Assembly (NCBI GenBank): GCA_020200135.1
Contig: JAIVJI010000074.1
Location: forward strand, 1-64,000
Reading direction: 5' to 3'
Length of the DNA stretch: 64,000 nucleotides
Origin: Acidobacteriota bacterium
GTDB lineage: Bacteria > Acidobacteriota > Blastocatellia > Pyrinomonadales > Pyrinomonadaceae
The notes under the pieces are model-generated. The model made no database searches. It was not told where the DNA came from and saw only the letters and a program-made list of their open reading frames with translations. Position numbers and translations under genes: made by a program. Shown one piece after another: positions 44,006 to 53,794 of this stretch. The number at the start of each line of letters is the position of its first letter. The first letter of the stretch is position 1.

Positions 44006-46450
44006 ATGAAGGCTAACAGGGAACAGAAAAACTCGGAGGGGGGTGTGTCGCGCGTCGCACTAGTCGCGCTCACGCTCTCCTCCTTCTTCTCTCTTTCGGG
44101 GGCCGCCGGGGCACAGGTCGCGCGTGCGCAGGAGTCGCCGGGGCAGACGCGGCAGGCGGCTGTTGTCAGGCCGCGCATGCTCGTCGGAGAGCGCGACCCT
44201 CTGACGGGCTTCCAGACCTTGCGCGCGCGTTACGACGCGGGCGCGCGGCCGCCGGACGACCTGGCCGGCTGGGCGCTCACCTACCTGCTCAAGGGCGACG
44301 AGGGGGCGGCGCGGCGCGCCGTCGAGGAGATGCGGCGCGCGCGCACGCCCGAGCGCGTCGGCTCGCGCACCTACCCCGAGTTCGTCAAGTGGTCGCTCGC
44401 CTTCGACTGGCTCTACAACTACCCGGGCTTCGACGCGGCGCTCAAGGACCGCGTGGCCGGCGAACTGGTCAAGGCGGCCGCGCAGATGCTTCAGGACCAG
44501 TCGCTCCGCGACCCGCGGCTCTCGATGTACCATAACTACACCGTCAGGTATCTCACGCTCGCCGCCTTCGCGCTGACGGCGGTCGAGGGGCACCCGTCGG
44601 TCGAGGCCGAGGCCGCGCTGCTGCGCGAGCGCACGCGCCGCGTGTGGGAGCACATCCTCGACCTGACCGACTTCATCACGCCCGACGGCGGCTACCACGA
44701 GTCGATGGACTACCAGCGCATCACCTACGCCCCGATGGCGCTGCTGGCCGAACTCGACCGCACCGCCTTGAACTCGGACCCCGCGCTGCGCTACTCCGTC
44801 TTCCGCCACTACACGGCCACGCACCTCTACAAGGCTTTGCCCGACGGCACGACCTCGCGCCTCGGCGACAACGAGTTCCCGTACATGCGCTCGCAGGACA
44901 ACGTCGTGCTCGGCTACGCCGTCCACCGCTTCAAAGACCCTTACGCCGCGTGGATGCTCCGCGAGTCGGGCTGGCCGGACACGAAGGACTGGCTGATTCC
45001 CATCACCAAATTCCTCTGGGACGACCCCACGGTCGCGCCGCGCGACCCGGCGAAGACGAGCGAGGCGGAGCTCTCGCGCCAGCACCACTTCCGCGGTGTC
45101 GGCCACCTCGTCATGCGCGACGGCTTCGGCCCCGACTCAACCTGGGTCGAGTTCGTCGCGGGGCCGTACCTCGCGAAGCACCAGCACCTCGACCAGCTCC
45201 ACTTCGCCGTCTACCGCAAGGGCTACCTCGCCACGGAGAGCGGCGCCGACTACACCGACACCGAGAGCCCGCACTACCTCAACTACTACCGCCGCACCAT
45301 CGCGCACAACTCTGTGCTCGTCTACGACCGGCGCGAGCGGTTCTTCTGGGCGGAGAACCTCTGGCCGGCCGCCAACGACGGCGGGCAGCGCATGGACTCT
45401 TCGCGCTACTGGAACACGGCGCGCAGCCGCGAGGACTTCCAGAACACGCGCGAGCTGTGGGCGCTCGCGCGGATGGAGGCCGTCGGCCACAGCCCCGGCG
45501 CCTACCACTACGCGCGCGGCGACGCCACGCGCGCCTACAGCGCGAGGAAGGTCGAGCTGTTCACGCGCGAGCTGGTCTACACGCCTTCGGACAACGTCCT
45601 CTTCGTCTTCGACCGCGTGCGCGCGACCGACCCGACTTTCAGGAAGACGTGGCTGCTGCACGGCGTCTCGGAGCCGAGCGTCAAGGCGGCCGGGGCGGGC
45701 AGAGACGCGGGGCACGGCGGGACGGCCTACGGCGGCGCGAACGAGTTCACCTACGAGGACGGCGGCGGCGCGCTGCGCGTGCACACACTGCTCCCGCGCG
45801 AGCGCGAGCTGACGAAGCGCGGCGGGAGGGGCTTCGAGTTCTGGACGCCGGGCGACGAGCGCGGCGGCGCGTGGGGCTCGGGGCAGAACTGGCCGCTCGA
45901 CCCGCCGGAGGGCGGGCCGCTCCCCGCCGACCCTTACCTGCGCAAGATGTGGAAGACTTTCTGGGGTGAGGATTTCGAGAAGCTCCTGCCGTCGAACACG
46001 CGGGCGGTCGTGCCTGCCGCGTGGCGCGTGGAGGTCTCGCCCGCGAAGCCCTCGAAGGAGGACGCGTTCCTCAACGTCATGGAGATCGGCGACCGCGGCC
46101 GGATGGCTGCGAGAAAGGTTGAGCTGGCCGACGGGTCGAATCTGACGGGCGCGGCCGTCGAGGGCGGCGTGCTGGCCCTCTTCGCGGCGGCGGACGCGCG
46201 CGTCACGGAGGGCGAGGCGACCGTGCCCGACGTGTTGACGACGGCGCTCCTCGTCACGGGGCTCGTCCCCGACGCGAAGTACGAGTTGCAGCTGACGGGG
46301 GGGCGTGCCAACTGGCGCGGCGGCCTCTACAACGGCGTGCCGCAGTGGCAGCAGGTCGCGACCGCCGACGACTCGGGTGTCATCTACCTGCCCTCGTTCA
46401 AGGGGCAGCGCGACGGCCGCCTGCGCCTCCGCCTGCTCTCGAAGACTTAG
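44006..46450 (+). CDS. Exported heparinase II/III-like polysaccharide lyase
   Basis: ATG 44006 has gaaggc at seven bases; 814 residues with signal peptide (LVALTLSSFFSLSGAAGA). The N-terminal part is an alpha/alpha toroid (LTYLLKGDEGAARRAVEEMR, KWSLAFDWLYNYPGF, MYHNYTVRYLTLAAFALTAV). After residue ~360 a beta-sandwich begins (HFRGVGHLVMRDGFGPDSTW, AKHQHLDQLHFAVYRKGYLA, ESGADYTD). The HQHLDQ/HNS pattern with YYRRTIAHNSVLVYD is that of heparinase II/III family proteins. They cleave uronic-acid-containing glycosaminoglycans or similar chains by beta-elimination. Substrate and PL family number cannot be fixed by eye. Confidence 0.8.
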   Translation: MKANREQKNSEGGVSRVALVALTLSSFFSLSGAAGAQVARAQESPGQTRQAAVVRPRMLVGERDPLTGFQTLRARYDAGARPPDDLAGWALTYLLKGDEGAARRAVEEMRRARTPERVGSRTYPEFVKWSLAFDWLYNYPGFDAALKDRVAGELVKAAAQMLQDQSLRDPRLSMYHNYTVRYLTLAAFALTAVEGHPSVEAEAALLRERTRRVWEHILDLTDFITPDGGYHESMDYQRITYAPMALLAELDRTALNSDPALRYSVFRHYTATHLYKALPDGTTSRLGDNEFPYMRSQDNVVLGYAVHRFKDPYAAWMLRESGWPDTKDWLIPITKFLWDDPTVAPRDPAKTSEAELSRQHHFRGVGHLVMRDGFGPDSTWVEFVAGPYLAKHQHLDQLHFAVYRKGYLATESGADYTDTESPHYLNYYRRTIAHNSVLVYDRRERFFWAENLWPAANDGGQRMDSSRYWNTARSREDFQNTRELWALARMEAVGHSPGAYHYARGDATRAYSARKVELFTRELVYTPSDNVLFVFDRVRATDPTFRKTWLLHGVSEPSVKAAGAGRDAGHGGTAYGGANEFTYEDGGGALRVHTLLPRERELTKRGGRGFEFWTPGDERGGAWGSGQNWPLDPPEGGPLPADPYLRKMWKTFWGEDFEKLLPSNTRAVVPAAWRVEVSPAKPSKEDAFLNVMEIGDRGRMAARKVELADGSNLTGAAVEGGVLALFAAADARVTEGEATVPDVLTTALLVTGLVPDAKYELQLTGGRANWRGGLYNGVPQWQQVATADDSGVIYLPSFKGQRDGRLRLRLLSKT

Positions 46451-46462
46451 GTCCTTATAAAG

Positions 46463-47794
46463 ATGAGAACAGCAGCAAGACTCTATTCGACGGCGCTCGC
46501 CCTGACGCTCCTGTGCGGCGTCGCCGCGGCCCAGCGCCGGGCGTCCGGCGGCGCGCGTCGGGCGTCGGGCGTTAAAGAGGTCAATCAGGTTAAGGGTGCA
46601 GACCCGAGCCGCACGGTCGCCGTCGTCGGCGCGACGCTGATCGACGGGCGCGGCGGGGCGCCCGTAGCCGACTCCGTGGTCGTCGTGCGCGGCGAGCGCA
46701 TCGTCGCGGCCGGGCCGCGCGCCTCCGTGCGCGTGCCGGCGGGCGCCGAGGTCTTTGAGGCGCGCGGGCTGACGCTTTTGCCCGGCCTCATCGACGCGCA
46801 CTTCCACATCGACGGCGACGACGGGCTGCCCGCGCTCTTCCTCTCGCACGGCATCACGAGCTTGCGCGACCCCGGGCAATGGATCGAGGCTTACGACGCC
46901 GCGCGCGCCGCCGGCCCGCCCGTCCCGCGCCTCTTCCTGACGGGGCCGCACCTCGACTCGCCCCCCGCGGCCTACCCGGCCGACTCCCACGTCGTGCGCG
47001 ACGCCGAGGAGACACGTCTCGCCGTCAAGCGTTTCGCCGAACAGGGCGCTTCCGCTTTCAAGGTCTACTTCCGACTCCCCGTCGGTCTCATCCGCGTCCT
47101 CTCGGAGGAGGCGCACCGGCTTGGGCTGCCCGTCACCGCGCACTTAGAGATCGTGGACGCGGCCGACGCCATCCGCGCGGGCGTAGACGGCGTCGAGCAC
47201 GTCACCTCCTTCGGCACGGCGCTGCTCCCGGCGCGCGACGCGGAGAAGTACAGGCAGGCCGTGCTCGCCGACAACGCCGCACGCCGCGAGGGGCGTTACG
47301 AGGTCTGGAGCAAGGCCGACCTCGACGGCCCGCGCGCGCGCGCCATCATCTCGCTGCTGGCCGAGCGCGGCACGTACCTGTCGCCGACGCTCGCCATCTT
47401 CGAGCGGCGCGCGGGCGACAAGGACGCGAAGGACGTTCACGTCGGCGGCTTCAAACGGATGCTCGAATTCACCGGCCGCGCGCGGCGCGCGGGCGTCCGC
47501 GTCGTCGTCGGTTCCCACTCGGCCGTGCCGAAGGCCGAGCGCGGCTGGGCGTACCAGCGCGAGCTTGAGCTTCTGGTCGAGGCGGGACTCACCCCGATGC
47601 AGGCCATCGTGGCGGGCACCTCGGAGAACGCGCGCTTCTTCCGCGTCGAGGAGCGCCTGGGGAGTGTCGAGCCGGGCAAACTCGCCGACCTCCTGCTCGT
47701 CGAAGGCGACCCGCTCAAAGACATCAGGGTCATGCGCAACGTCAGTCGCGTCATGCTCGGCGGCGCCTGGGTCGGCGCGGCGCAGGGCAGGTGA
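46463..47794 (+). CDS. Exported imidazolonepropionase-like amidohydrolase
   Basis: The product has 443 residues with a signal peptide (LYSTALALTLLCGVAAA). Metal-site motifs in order: LPGLIDAHFHIDG (H-x-H), SAFKVYFRL (Lys), LPVTAHLEI (His), GVEHVTSF (His), then RVVVGSHSAVP where most relatives have a GTDS Asp. The beta-sandwich ends are TVAVVGATLIDGRGG and LADLLLVEGDPL. The family hydrolyses cyclic amides or peptides. The missing Asp may change or abolish activity, though I recall GSH variants in some branches. It lies 12 bases after the lyase gene. Confidence 0.8.
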   Translation: MRTAARLYSTALALTLLCGVAAAQRRASGGARRASGVKEVNQVKGADPSRTVAVVGATLIDGRGGAPVADSVVVVRGERIVAAGPRASVRVPAGAEVFEARGLTLLPGLIDAHFHIDGDDGLPALFLSHGITSLRDPGQWIEAYDAARAAGPPVPRLFLTGPHLDSPPAAYPADSHVVRDAEETRLAVKRFAEQGASAFKVYFRLPVGLIRVLSEEAHRLGLPVTAHLEIVDAADAIRAGVDGVEHVTSFGTALLPARDAEKYRQAVLADNAARREGRYEVWSKADLDGPRARAIISLLAERGTYLSPTLAIFERRAGDKDAKDVHVGGFKRMLEFTGRARRAGVRVVVGSHSAVPKAERGWAYQRELELLVEAGLTPMQAIVAGTSENARFFRVEERLGSVEPGKLADLLLVEGDPLKDIRVMRNVSRVMLGGAWVGAAQGR

Positions 47795-47804
47795 GGGGGG
47801 AGAG

Positions 47805-50800
47805 TTGAAGCGAAGCGTCCTTCTCATGCTACACGCGGCCGCCCTGACGCTCGCGCTGTGCGGGGCCGCGCAGGCCGCGTGCAAGACCGTCCACGTCCAC
47901 CTGCTCGACGGCGACGACGCGCGCGGCGACGGCAGCTACGCGAAGCCTTACAAGTCCTGGCGCAAGGCTTTGCAACACGCGGGGAGCGGCGACACCGTCG
48001 TCGCCAAGAACGGCGACTACCGCAAGGCGGGGCAGGCCGCGCGCTGGGGCGGCATCCACCTCACCCTGACGATGAAAGACAAGCTGGAGCCCGGCGACCC
48101 GCGCCAGCCGGTGCCCGACCCCGCGCGCCCCGAGACCGTCGGCGTCTACCGCTACGACCCCGCGCGCCCGCTCGTCATCCGCGCCGAGACGAGGCACGGC
48201 GTCATCATCGATTCGGTGCGCCTGCACCTTGTCCGCGGGATTGTGTTCGACGGCTTCGACATCAACCCGAACCCTTACTACACGGACGCCGCAGGGCGGA
48301 AGGTCAACCGCCGCCGCAACGGCGTCCACGGCGACAGCGTCTACGAGCCCGACGACCAGTTCAACAGGGTGAAGACGAACGACCCGCCGGGCGGCCACAC
48401 CGCCGCGTGGTACGACCGCTCGCTGTGGACGAGTTACGTGACGGTGCGCAACTGCAAGGTTCACTACGAGTGCCCGCCGTCGGGCTGCACGCCCGAGTAC
48501 GACCCCTTGCAGGACGACGACCGGCTCTACCTCATCAAGTTCAACCAGTCGCACCACATCACGATTGAGGATAACGAACTCTTCGACGGCAAGAACGCGC
48601 AGCGCAAGCCGGCCGTTGACCTGCCCTGCGTGGACGACGCCGTCGTGCGGCGCAACCTGATACGCAACAGCCACCGCGGCGTGGTCTCGAAGGGCGGGGG
48701 CCGCCGCGTGCTCATCGAGGCCAACGTCTTCGTGGACAACTCGGGCGCGGCCTTCTCGGGCGGCTCGACCGACCCCGACCTCTTCATCGACGGGCGCGTG
48801 GGCGACCCCTGCTCGTTCGCGCGCTTCGAGTCGTACGCGATGACTGCGCGCGACAACCTCGTCGTCTCGACCCGGCCGGGCGAGCGCCCCGTCGAGCCTA
48901 TCTCGCTCTGGGCGGTGAAGGACGCGACCGTCGTCAACAACACCTTCGTCGGCGTCGGCGAGCGCGGCGTGCTGCTCGTCCGCCCCGGCAACGAGGTGGA
49001 CAGCCCCGCGCGCGGGTGCGGGCGGAGCGTGCGCCTCACGCTCACCGAAGGTCTCACGCTCCGCCACAACGTCTTCGTCCTCTCGGGCGTCGTGGACGAG
49101 ACGATGCTCTACCAGACCTCGGGCGAGGGCGTGAGGGTCGCGGGCTTCGTCCACGACCACAACACTTTTTACAACGGCGGGCGCGACGTACCCGTCGGGG
49201 GCCTCGCCGACCCGAACCGCGAGCCGGGCTTCAACAAGGCCGACCCGCTCCTGGCCGGCGGGCAGGGCCGAGACTACGCCTCCTGGATGGCGACGGCGAG
49301 ACTTGGAAAAGGCTCGCCGTCACAGGGCAGGGGCGTGCGCGACGCTTCCGGGGCTGAGACCGGGACGGGTCGCCTCAGTCTCTCGAACCGTTTCATCGCC
49401 GTCGCGTGGCGCGTCGAGGGCGGAAGACTCCGGGCGGCGGGCGCGGAGGACAGGGTGAACGGCCGCAGCATCCCTATGCCCGAGAGCGTCTTCACGCTCG
49501 TGCTGAAGGACGGCACGGAGATGAGGGCTTCAGAGATGCGGGTCGTCGGCGCGCCCCGTGCGGAAGTGCTGCGCGGAGACGCGCGCGCCTCGCGCCTCGC
49601 GGAGCGGCTGGGCGGGGGGCAGTTGAGCGTCACGCTCGAAGACGAACGCGGGCGCGTGCGCGCGACGTGGCGCGCGGAGCTGCGCGGCGGCTCCAACTAC
49701 ATCCGGCAGGAGGTGACGTTCGAGGCCACGGGCGGCGACCTCCCCGTCGCGGAGATTCGACTCGTGGACGCGGCGCTCGAAGGCGCCCGCGTCGAGGGGA
49801 CGGTCGCGGGCTCGCCGTTGGTGGCCGGGAGCGTCTTCCTCGGGTTCGAACACCCGCTCTCGGTCTGTAAGGCCGAGCCGGCGCGCGCGACCTGTATCTT
49901 GCCGCGCGAGCTGCCGCTGCGCGCCGGGACGAAGGTCACTTACTCGTCCGTCCTCGGCGTCACGCGACCGGGGCAGTTGCGCCGCGACTTCCTCGCCTAC
50001 CTGGAGCGCGAGCGCGCGCACCCCTACCGCACGTTCCTCCACTACAACTCCTGGTACGACATCGGGTACACGAACAAGTTCGACGAGGCCGACTCGCTCG
50101 ACCGTATCAACCACTTCGGCCGCGAGCTGGCGGAGAAGCGCGGCGTGCGTCTGAACTCGTTCCTCTTCGACGACGGCTGGGACGACACCTCCTCGCTCTG
50201 GAGCTTCCACACGGGCTTCCCGCGCGGGTTCACGCCGCTGAAGGATGGGGCCGCCCGGTACGGGGCGGCGCCGGGCGTGTGGATGTCGCCGTGGGGCGGC
50301 TACGACGCGGCGAAGGCGGCGCGGCTGAAGTACGGCGAGGCCGAAGGGTTCGAGATCAGGGACGACGGCGGGAAGTTCGGCCCGGGCTTCGCGCTCTCAG
50401 GGCCGCGGTACTACGCGCGCTTCCGCGAAGTCTGCATGCAGATGATAGAACGCTACGGCGTCAACCAGTTCAAGATAGACGGCTTCGGCAACGCCGACCG
50501 CGCCTTCCCCGGCAGCCGCTTCGACAGCGACTTCGACGCCGCCATCAACCTCGTGCGCGAGATGCGCGGGCGCCGGCCCGACCTCTTCGTCAACCTCACG
50601 GTCGGCACCTTTCCGTCCCCCTTCTGGCTCCGCTACGGCGACTCGATCTGGCGCGGCGGCGAGGATCACGACTTCGCCGGCGTCGGCACGGACCGCCAGC
50701 AGTGGATCACCTACCGCGACGCCGAGACCTACAGGATGACGGTGCGGCGCGGGCCGCTCTACCCCCTGAACTCGCTGATGCTCCACGGCCTCGTCTACGC

Positions 50801-51296
50801 CGAGAAGGTGTCGAGGAGTAAACAGAAGAAGCTCGACCGCGACCCGCACGGCGACTTCGACGACGAGATCAAGTCGTACTTCGGCTCGGGCACGCACCTC
50901 CAGGAGATGTACGTCACGCCGGCGCTGCTCAAGGAGAAGGACTGGGACCTGCTCGCCGAGGCCGCGCGCTGGTCGCGCGCCAACGCCGACGTGCTCGTTG
51001 ACACGCACTGGGTCGGGGGCGACCCCGCGAGGCTCGAAGTCTACGGCTGGGCCTCCTGGTCGCCGCGCAAGGGGATACTCGTTTTGCGCAACCCTTCGGA
51101 CAGGGCGCGGGAGTTTACGCTCGACGCGGGTCAGGCTTTCGAGCTGCCCGCGGGGGCCGCGCGCGCCTACACGGCCCGCAGCCCCTGGCGCGACGAGTCG
51201 GGCCGCGCCGCCGTCAGGCTGCGTGCCGGGCGGCCGCACACCTTCCGGCTCGCCCCGTTCGAGGTGCTGACGCTCGAAGCACTGCCCGCGCGCTAG
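47805..51296 (+). CDS. Exported beta-helix protein fused in frame to a clan GH-D-like glycosidase
   Basis: The start TTG 47805 follows ggggggag and begins a signal peptide (KRSVLLMLHAAALTLALCGAAQA); total 1,163 residues. Residues ~25-510 are a right-handed beta-helix (VRLHLVRGIVFDGFDI, HHITIEDNELFDG, VRRNLIRNSHRGVVSKG). Near residue 513 (base ~49345) the sequence jumps into a second protein that normally begins with its own N-terminus (SLSNRFIAVAWRVEGGRLRA). The C-terminal part has YNSWYDIGYTNKFDEADSLD, LNSFLFDDGWDDTSSLW and QFKIDGFGNADRAF with D892, a nucleophile-like Asp as in GH36/GH31-type alpha-galactosidases. The fusion may be real or due to a deletion between two genes. Confidence 0.72.
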   Translation: MKRSVLLMLHAAALTLALCGAAQAACKTVHVHLLDGDDARGDGSYAKPYKSWRKALQHAGSGDTVVAKNGDYRKAGQAARWGGIHLTLTMKDKLEPGDPRQPVPDPARPETVGVYRYDPARPLVIRAETRHGVIIDSVRLHLVRGIVFDGFDINPNPYYTDAAGRKVNRRRNGVHGDSVYEPDDQFNRVKTNDPPGGHTAAWYDRSLWTSYVTVRNCKVHYECPPSGCTPEYDPLQDDDRLYLIKFNQSHHITIEDNELFDGKNAQRKPAVDLPCVDDAVVRRNLIRNSHRGVVSKGGGRRVLIEANVFVDNSGAAFSGGSTDPDLFIDGRVGDPCSFARFESYAMTARDNLVVSTRPGERPVEPISLWAVKDATVVNNTFVGVGERGVLLVRPGNEVDSPARGCGRSVRLTLTEGLTLRHNVFVLSGVVDETMLYQTSGEGVRVAGFVHDHNTFYNGGRDVPVGGLADPNREPGFNKADPLLAGGQGRDYASWMATARLGKGSPSQGRGVRDASGAETGTGRLSLSNRFIAVAWRVEGGRLRAAGAEDRVNGRSIPMPESVFTLVLKDGTEMRASEMRVVGAPRAEVLRGDARASRLAERLGGGQLSVTLEDERGRVRATWRAELRGGSNYIRQEVTFEATGGDLPVAEIRLVDAALEGARVEGTVAGSPLVAGSVFLGFEHPLSVCKAEPARATCILPRELPLRAGTKVTYSSVLGVTRPGQLRRDFLAYLERERAHPYRTFLHYNSWYDIGYTNKFDEADSLDRINHFGRELAEKRGVRLNSFLFDDGWDDTSSLWSFHTGFPRGFTPLKDGAARYGAAPGVWMSPWGGYDAAKAARLKYGEAEGFEIRDDGGKFGPGFALSGPRYYARFREVCMQMIERYGVNQFKIDGFGNADRAFPGSRFDSDFDAAINLVREMRGRRPDLFVNLTVGTFPSPFWLRYGDSIWRGGEDHDFAGVGTDRQQWITYRDAETYRMTVRRGPLYPLNSLMLHGLVYAEKVSRSKQKKLDRDPHGDFDDEIKSYFGSGTHLQEMYVTPALLKEKDWDLLAEAARWSRANADVLVDTHWVGGDPARLEVYGWASWSPRKGILVLRNPSDRAREFTLDAGQAFELPAGAARAYTARSPWRDESGRAAVRLRAGRPHTFRLAPFEVLTLEALPAR

Positions 51297-51326
51297 GCGC
51301 GGCACACGCGCGGAGGTCTTTCGGAT

Positions 51327-52544
51327 ATGAGAACAAGAACAAGTAACCTGACGGCCGCGGCCGCTCTCGTCTGCATGCTCGGGGCCGCGGCGGCCGGGGC
51401 GGGCGTCTTCGCCCGACAGGCGCCGCCGCAGCCACAGCCGCAACAGACGCCGCAGCCGCAGGCGACGCCGACCGAGGCGGTGCGCGCCGTGTCGCCGCCG
51501 CGCAACCCCCTGCCGCCCGAGGAGAAGTCGGCCGCCGTCACGCGCTTCTCCTTCATCGTCTACGGCGACACGCGCGGCCGCAGGGACGGCGTGGAGGTTC
51601 AGTACGAGCACTCGCTCGTCGTCGATTCGATGCTCGCCGCCATCAAGCGGCTGGAGAAGACGAACTACCCCGTGCGCTTCGTCCTCCAGTCCGGCGACGC
51701 GGTGGTGGACGGGCGCGACCCCCGCCAGTGGAACGCGAGCTTCGTCGACCTCATCAACCGTTTGACGGTCGAGGGCGGCGTGCCCTACTTCCTCGCGCCA
51801 GGCAACCACGACGTGACGGGCGCCTCCGCGCTCGACTCGCCCGAGCGGCAGAAGGGTCTGCGCAACTACCTCTCGGCCGTCGGGCAGCTCATCCCGCCGG
51901 ACGGCGCCGCGCGCCGCCTCGCCGGTTACCCGACCTACGCCTTCGGCTACGGCAACACCTTCGTCCTCGCGCTCGACTCGAACATCGCCGGCGACGACGT
52001 GCAGTTCAACTGGGCGCGCGCGCAGCTCGAAGGGCTCGACCGCAACCGCTACACGAACGTTGTCGCCTTCTTCCACCACCCACCCTTCTCCTCGGGGCCG
52101 CACGGCGGCGCGCGGGTCGGGGCGCAGGCGGCGCTCGTGCGCTCGCGCTGGATGCCGCTCTTCCGCGCCCACAACGTCAAGGCCGTCTTCGCCGGCCACG
52201 AGCACCTCTTCGAGCACTGGGTCGAGCGCTACACGGACGCGGCCGGCAAGCCGCGGCGCCTCGACATGGTCATCACCGGCGGCGGCGGCGCCCCCATCTA
52301 CTCGCACAGCGGCGAGCCCGACGTCTCCGCCTACGAGAAGGCGAACGAGGCTTCGAAGGTCAGGCTCGAACACCTGGTGCGGCCCGGCCCGGCGCGCGGC
52401 GACAACCCGTACCACTACGTCGTCGTGCAGGTGGACGGCGAGCGGATGAGGATGGACGTCTTCGGGGTAGACTGGGGCGCGGGCTTCCGCCCGTACCGCA
52501 GCAACCGCGTGGCGCTCGAAGACGAGGCCGCGCCGCGGCAGTAG
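51327..52544 (+). CDS. Exported metallophosphoesterase
   Basis: It has 405 residues with signal peptide (AAALVCMLGAAAAGAGVFA) and a Gln/Pro spacer (PPQPQPQQTPQPQ). All calcineurin-like metal motifs are present: FIVYGDTRGR, LQSGDAVVDG, APGNHDVTG, FFHHPPFSSG and FAGHEHLFEHW. They bind two metals, and the enzyme would remove phosphate from a sugar, nucleotide or phospholipid outside the cytoplasm. It lies 30 bases after the beta-helix/glycosidase gene, so it probably belongs to the same transcript. Confidence 0.87.
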   Translation: MRTRTSNLTAAAALVCMLGAAAAGAGVFARQAPPQPQPQQTPQPQATPTEAVRAVSPPRNPLPPEEKSAAVTRFSFIVYGDTRGRRDGVEVQYEHSLVVDSMLAAIKRLEKTNYPVRFVLQSGDAVVDGRDPRQWNASFVDLINRLTVEGGVPYFLAPGNHDVTGASALDSPERQKGLRNYLSAVGQLIPPDGAARRLAGYPTYAFGYGNTFVLALDSNIAGDDVQFNWARAQLEGLDRNRYTNVVAFFHHPPFSSGPHGGARVGAQAALVRSRWMPLFRAHNVKAVFAGHEHLFEHWVERYTDAAGKPRRLDMVITGGGGAPIYSHSGEPDVSAYEKANEASKVRLEHLVRPGPARGDNPYHYVVVQVDGERMRMDVFGVDWGAGFRPYRSNRVALEDEAAPRQ

Positions 52545-52590
52545 CGTCCGGGCCGGCGCGGAAAACTTTCATGAGCCGGAGGGGGAGAGC

Positions 52591-53781
52591 ATGGCGAAGC
52601 TGAACAGGCGTGAGTGGCTGGCGAGTTTCGCGGCGGCGGCCGCGGCGGGGGCGGTCCTCCCGCGCGGCGCCGGGGCGCAGCAGGGCGGGCCGAGCGCGAA
52701 GGAAGGGAAGCTGGCGCTCGAAGAGTACGTGCCGAAGAGCATGCTGCACGTGCGGGCGACGAAGGTGGCGCGCGCGCGCTTCCCGGCCGTGGACTTCCAC
52801 ACGCACCTCTCCTGGACGCCGGCCGACGGGCGGAAGGCGAATCAGAACACGACGCCCGCGAAGGCGCTCGAAGTGATGGACCGCCGCAACGTCCGCGTGA
52901 TGGTCAACCTCACGGGCGGCTTCGGCCCAGCCCTCGAAGAGAACGTGCGCTACTGGCGGCAGTCGCACCCCGACCGCTTCGTCGTCTTCACCGAGCCGTG
53001 GTTCGGCCGGTTCGCGGAGCCGAACTACCCGACGTTCCAGGCCGAGCAGATCGAGCACGCCCGGCGCGTCGGCGCGAAGGGCATCAAGGTCCTAAAGCGG
53101 CTCGGGCTGGGGCTGCGCGAGCAGGTGACGAAGGGCCCGCTCGTCAAGGTGGACGACAAACGCTTCGACCCGATGTGGGAGGCGGCCGGCGGCGCGCGAT
53201 TCCCCGTCGCCATTCACACCTCCGACCCCGAGGCGTTCTTCCTCCCGACCGACAAGTACAACGAGCGTTACGAGGAGCTGAGCGCGCACCCCGACTGGTC
53301 GTTCCACGGCCGCGACTTCCCCTCGAACCGCGAGCTGCACGAGGCGCGCAACCGCGTCGTCGCGCGCCACCCGCGCACGCACTTCGTCTACCTGCACGTC
53401 GGCAACGCCGAAGACCTCACGTGGGTCTCGGGGTGGCTCGACCGCTACCGGAACACCTCGGTCGAGATCGGCGCGCGCATCGGCGAGCTGGGCCGCCAGC
53501 CGCGCGCCGCGCGCAGGTTCTTCGACAGGTACCAGGACCGCATCCTCTTCGGCACCGACGCCGTGCCCGACGGCTTCGAGACGCCGCAGCAGATCTTCGG
53601 CGACGAGCTGTACGAAATCTACTACCGCTTTCTGGAGACCGAGGACGAGTACTTCGACTACGCGCCGTCGCCGAAGCCGCCGCAGGGGCGCTGGCAAATC
53701 TACGGGCTGGGACTGCCCGACCGGATTCTGCGCAAGGTCTACTGGGAGAACGCCGCGCGCCTGCTGGGGCTGAAGGGCTGA
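52591..53781 (+). CDS. Tat-exported amidohydrolase-2 family protein
   Basis: It has 396 residues. The N-terminus KLNRREWLASFAAAAAAGAVLP is a twin-arginine-type signal. Motifs are FPAVDFHTHLSW (H-x-H), GIKVLKRLGLGLRE, VAIHTSDPEAFFLP, HFVYLHVGNAED and DRILFGTDAVPDG. The C-terminal YFDYAPSPKPPQGRWQIYGL matches the cytoplasmic paralogue at 28736-29755. A folded metal enzyme exported by Tat is typical for soil bacteria. The pair suggests one compound met in both compartments. An exported protein with a similar Tat signal follows 13 bases later. Confidence 0.83.
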   Translation: MAKLNRREWLASFAAAAAAGAVLPRGAGAQQGGPSAKEGKLALEEYVPKSMLHVRATKVARARFPAVDFHTHLSWTPADGRKANQNTTPAKALEVMDRRNVRVMVNLTGGFGPALEENVRYWRQSHPDRFVVFTEPWFGRFAEPNYPTFQAEQIEHARRVGAKGIKVLKRLGLGLREQVTKGPLVKVDDKRFDPMWEAAGGARFPVAIHTSDPEAFFLPTDKYNERYEELSAHPDWSFHGRDFPSNRELHEARNRVVARHPRTHFVYLHVGNAEDLTWVSGWLDRYRNTSVEIGARIGELGRQPRAARRFFDRYQDRILFGTDAVPDGFETPQQIFGDELYEIYYRFLETEDEYFDYAPSPKPPQGRWQIYGLGLPDRILRKVYWENAARLLGLKG

Positions 53782-53794
53782 CGGGGAGCAAAGG

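Noticed and set aside
45137-47143. Long minus-strand frame opposite the lyase and amidohydrolase genes
   Set aside because: Spans two real genes on the other strand and has no recognisable protein features.
50397-52415. Long minus-strand frame opposite the glycosidase and phosphoesterase
   Set aside because: Same shadow pattern; the plus strand carries clear catalytic motifs.
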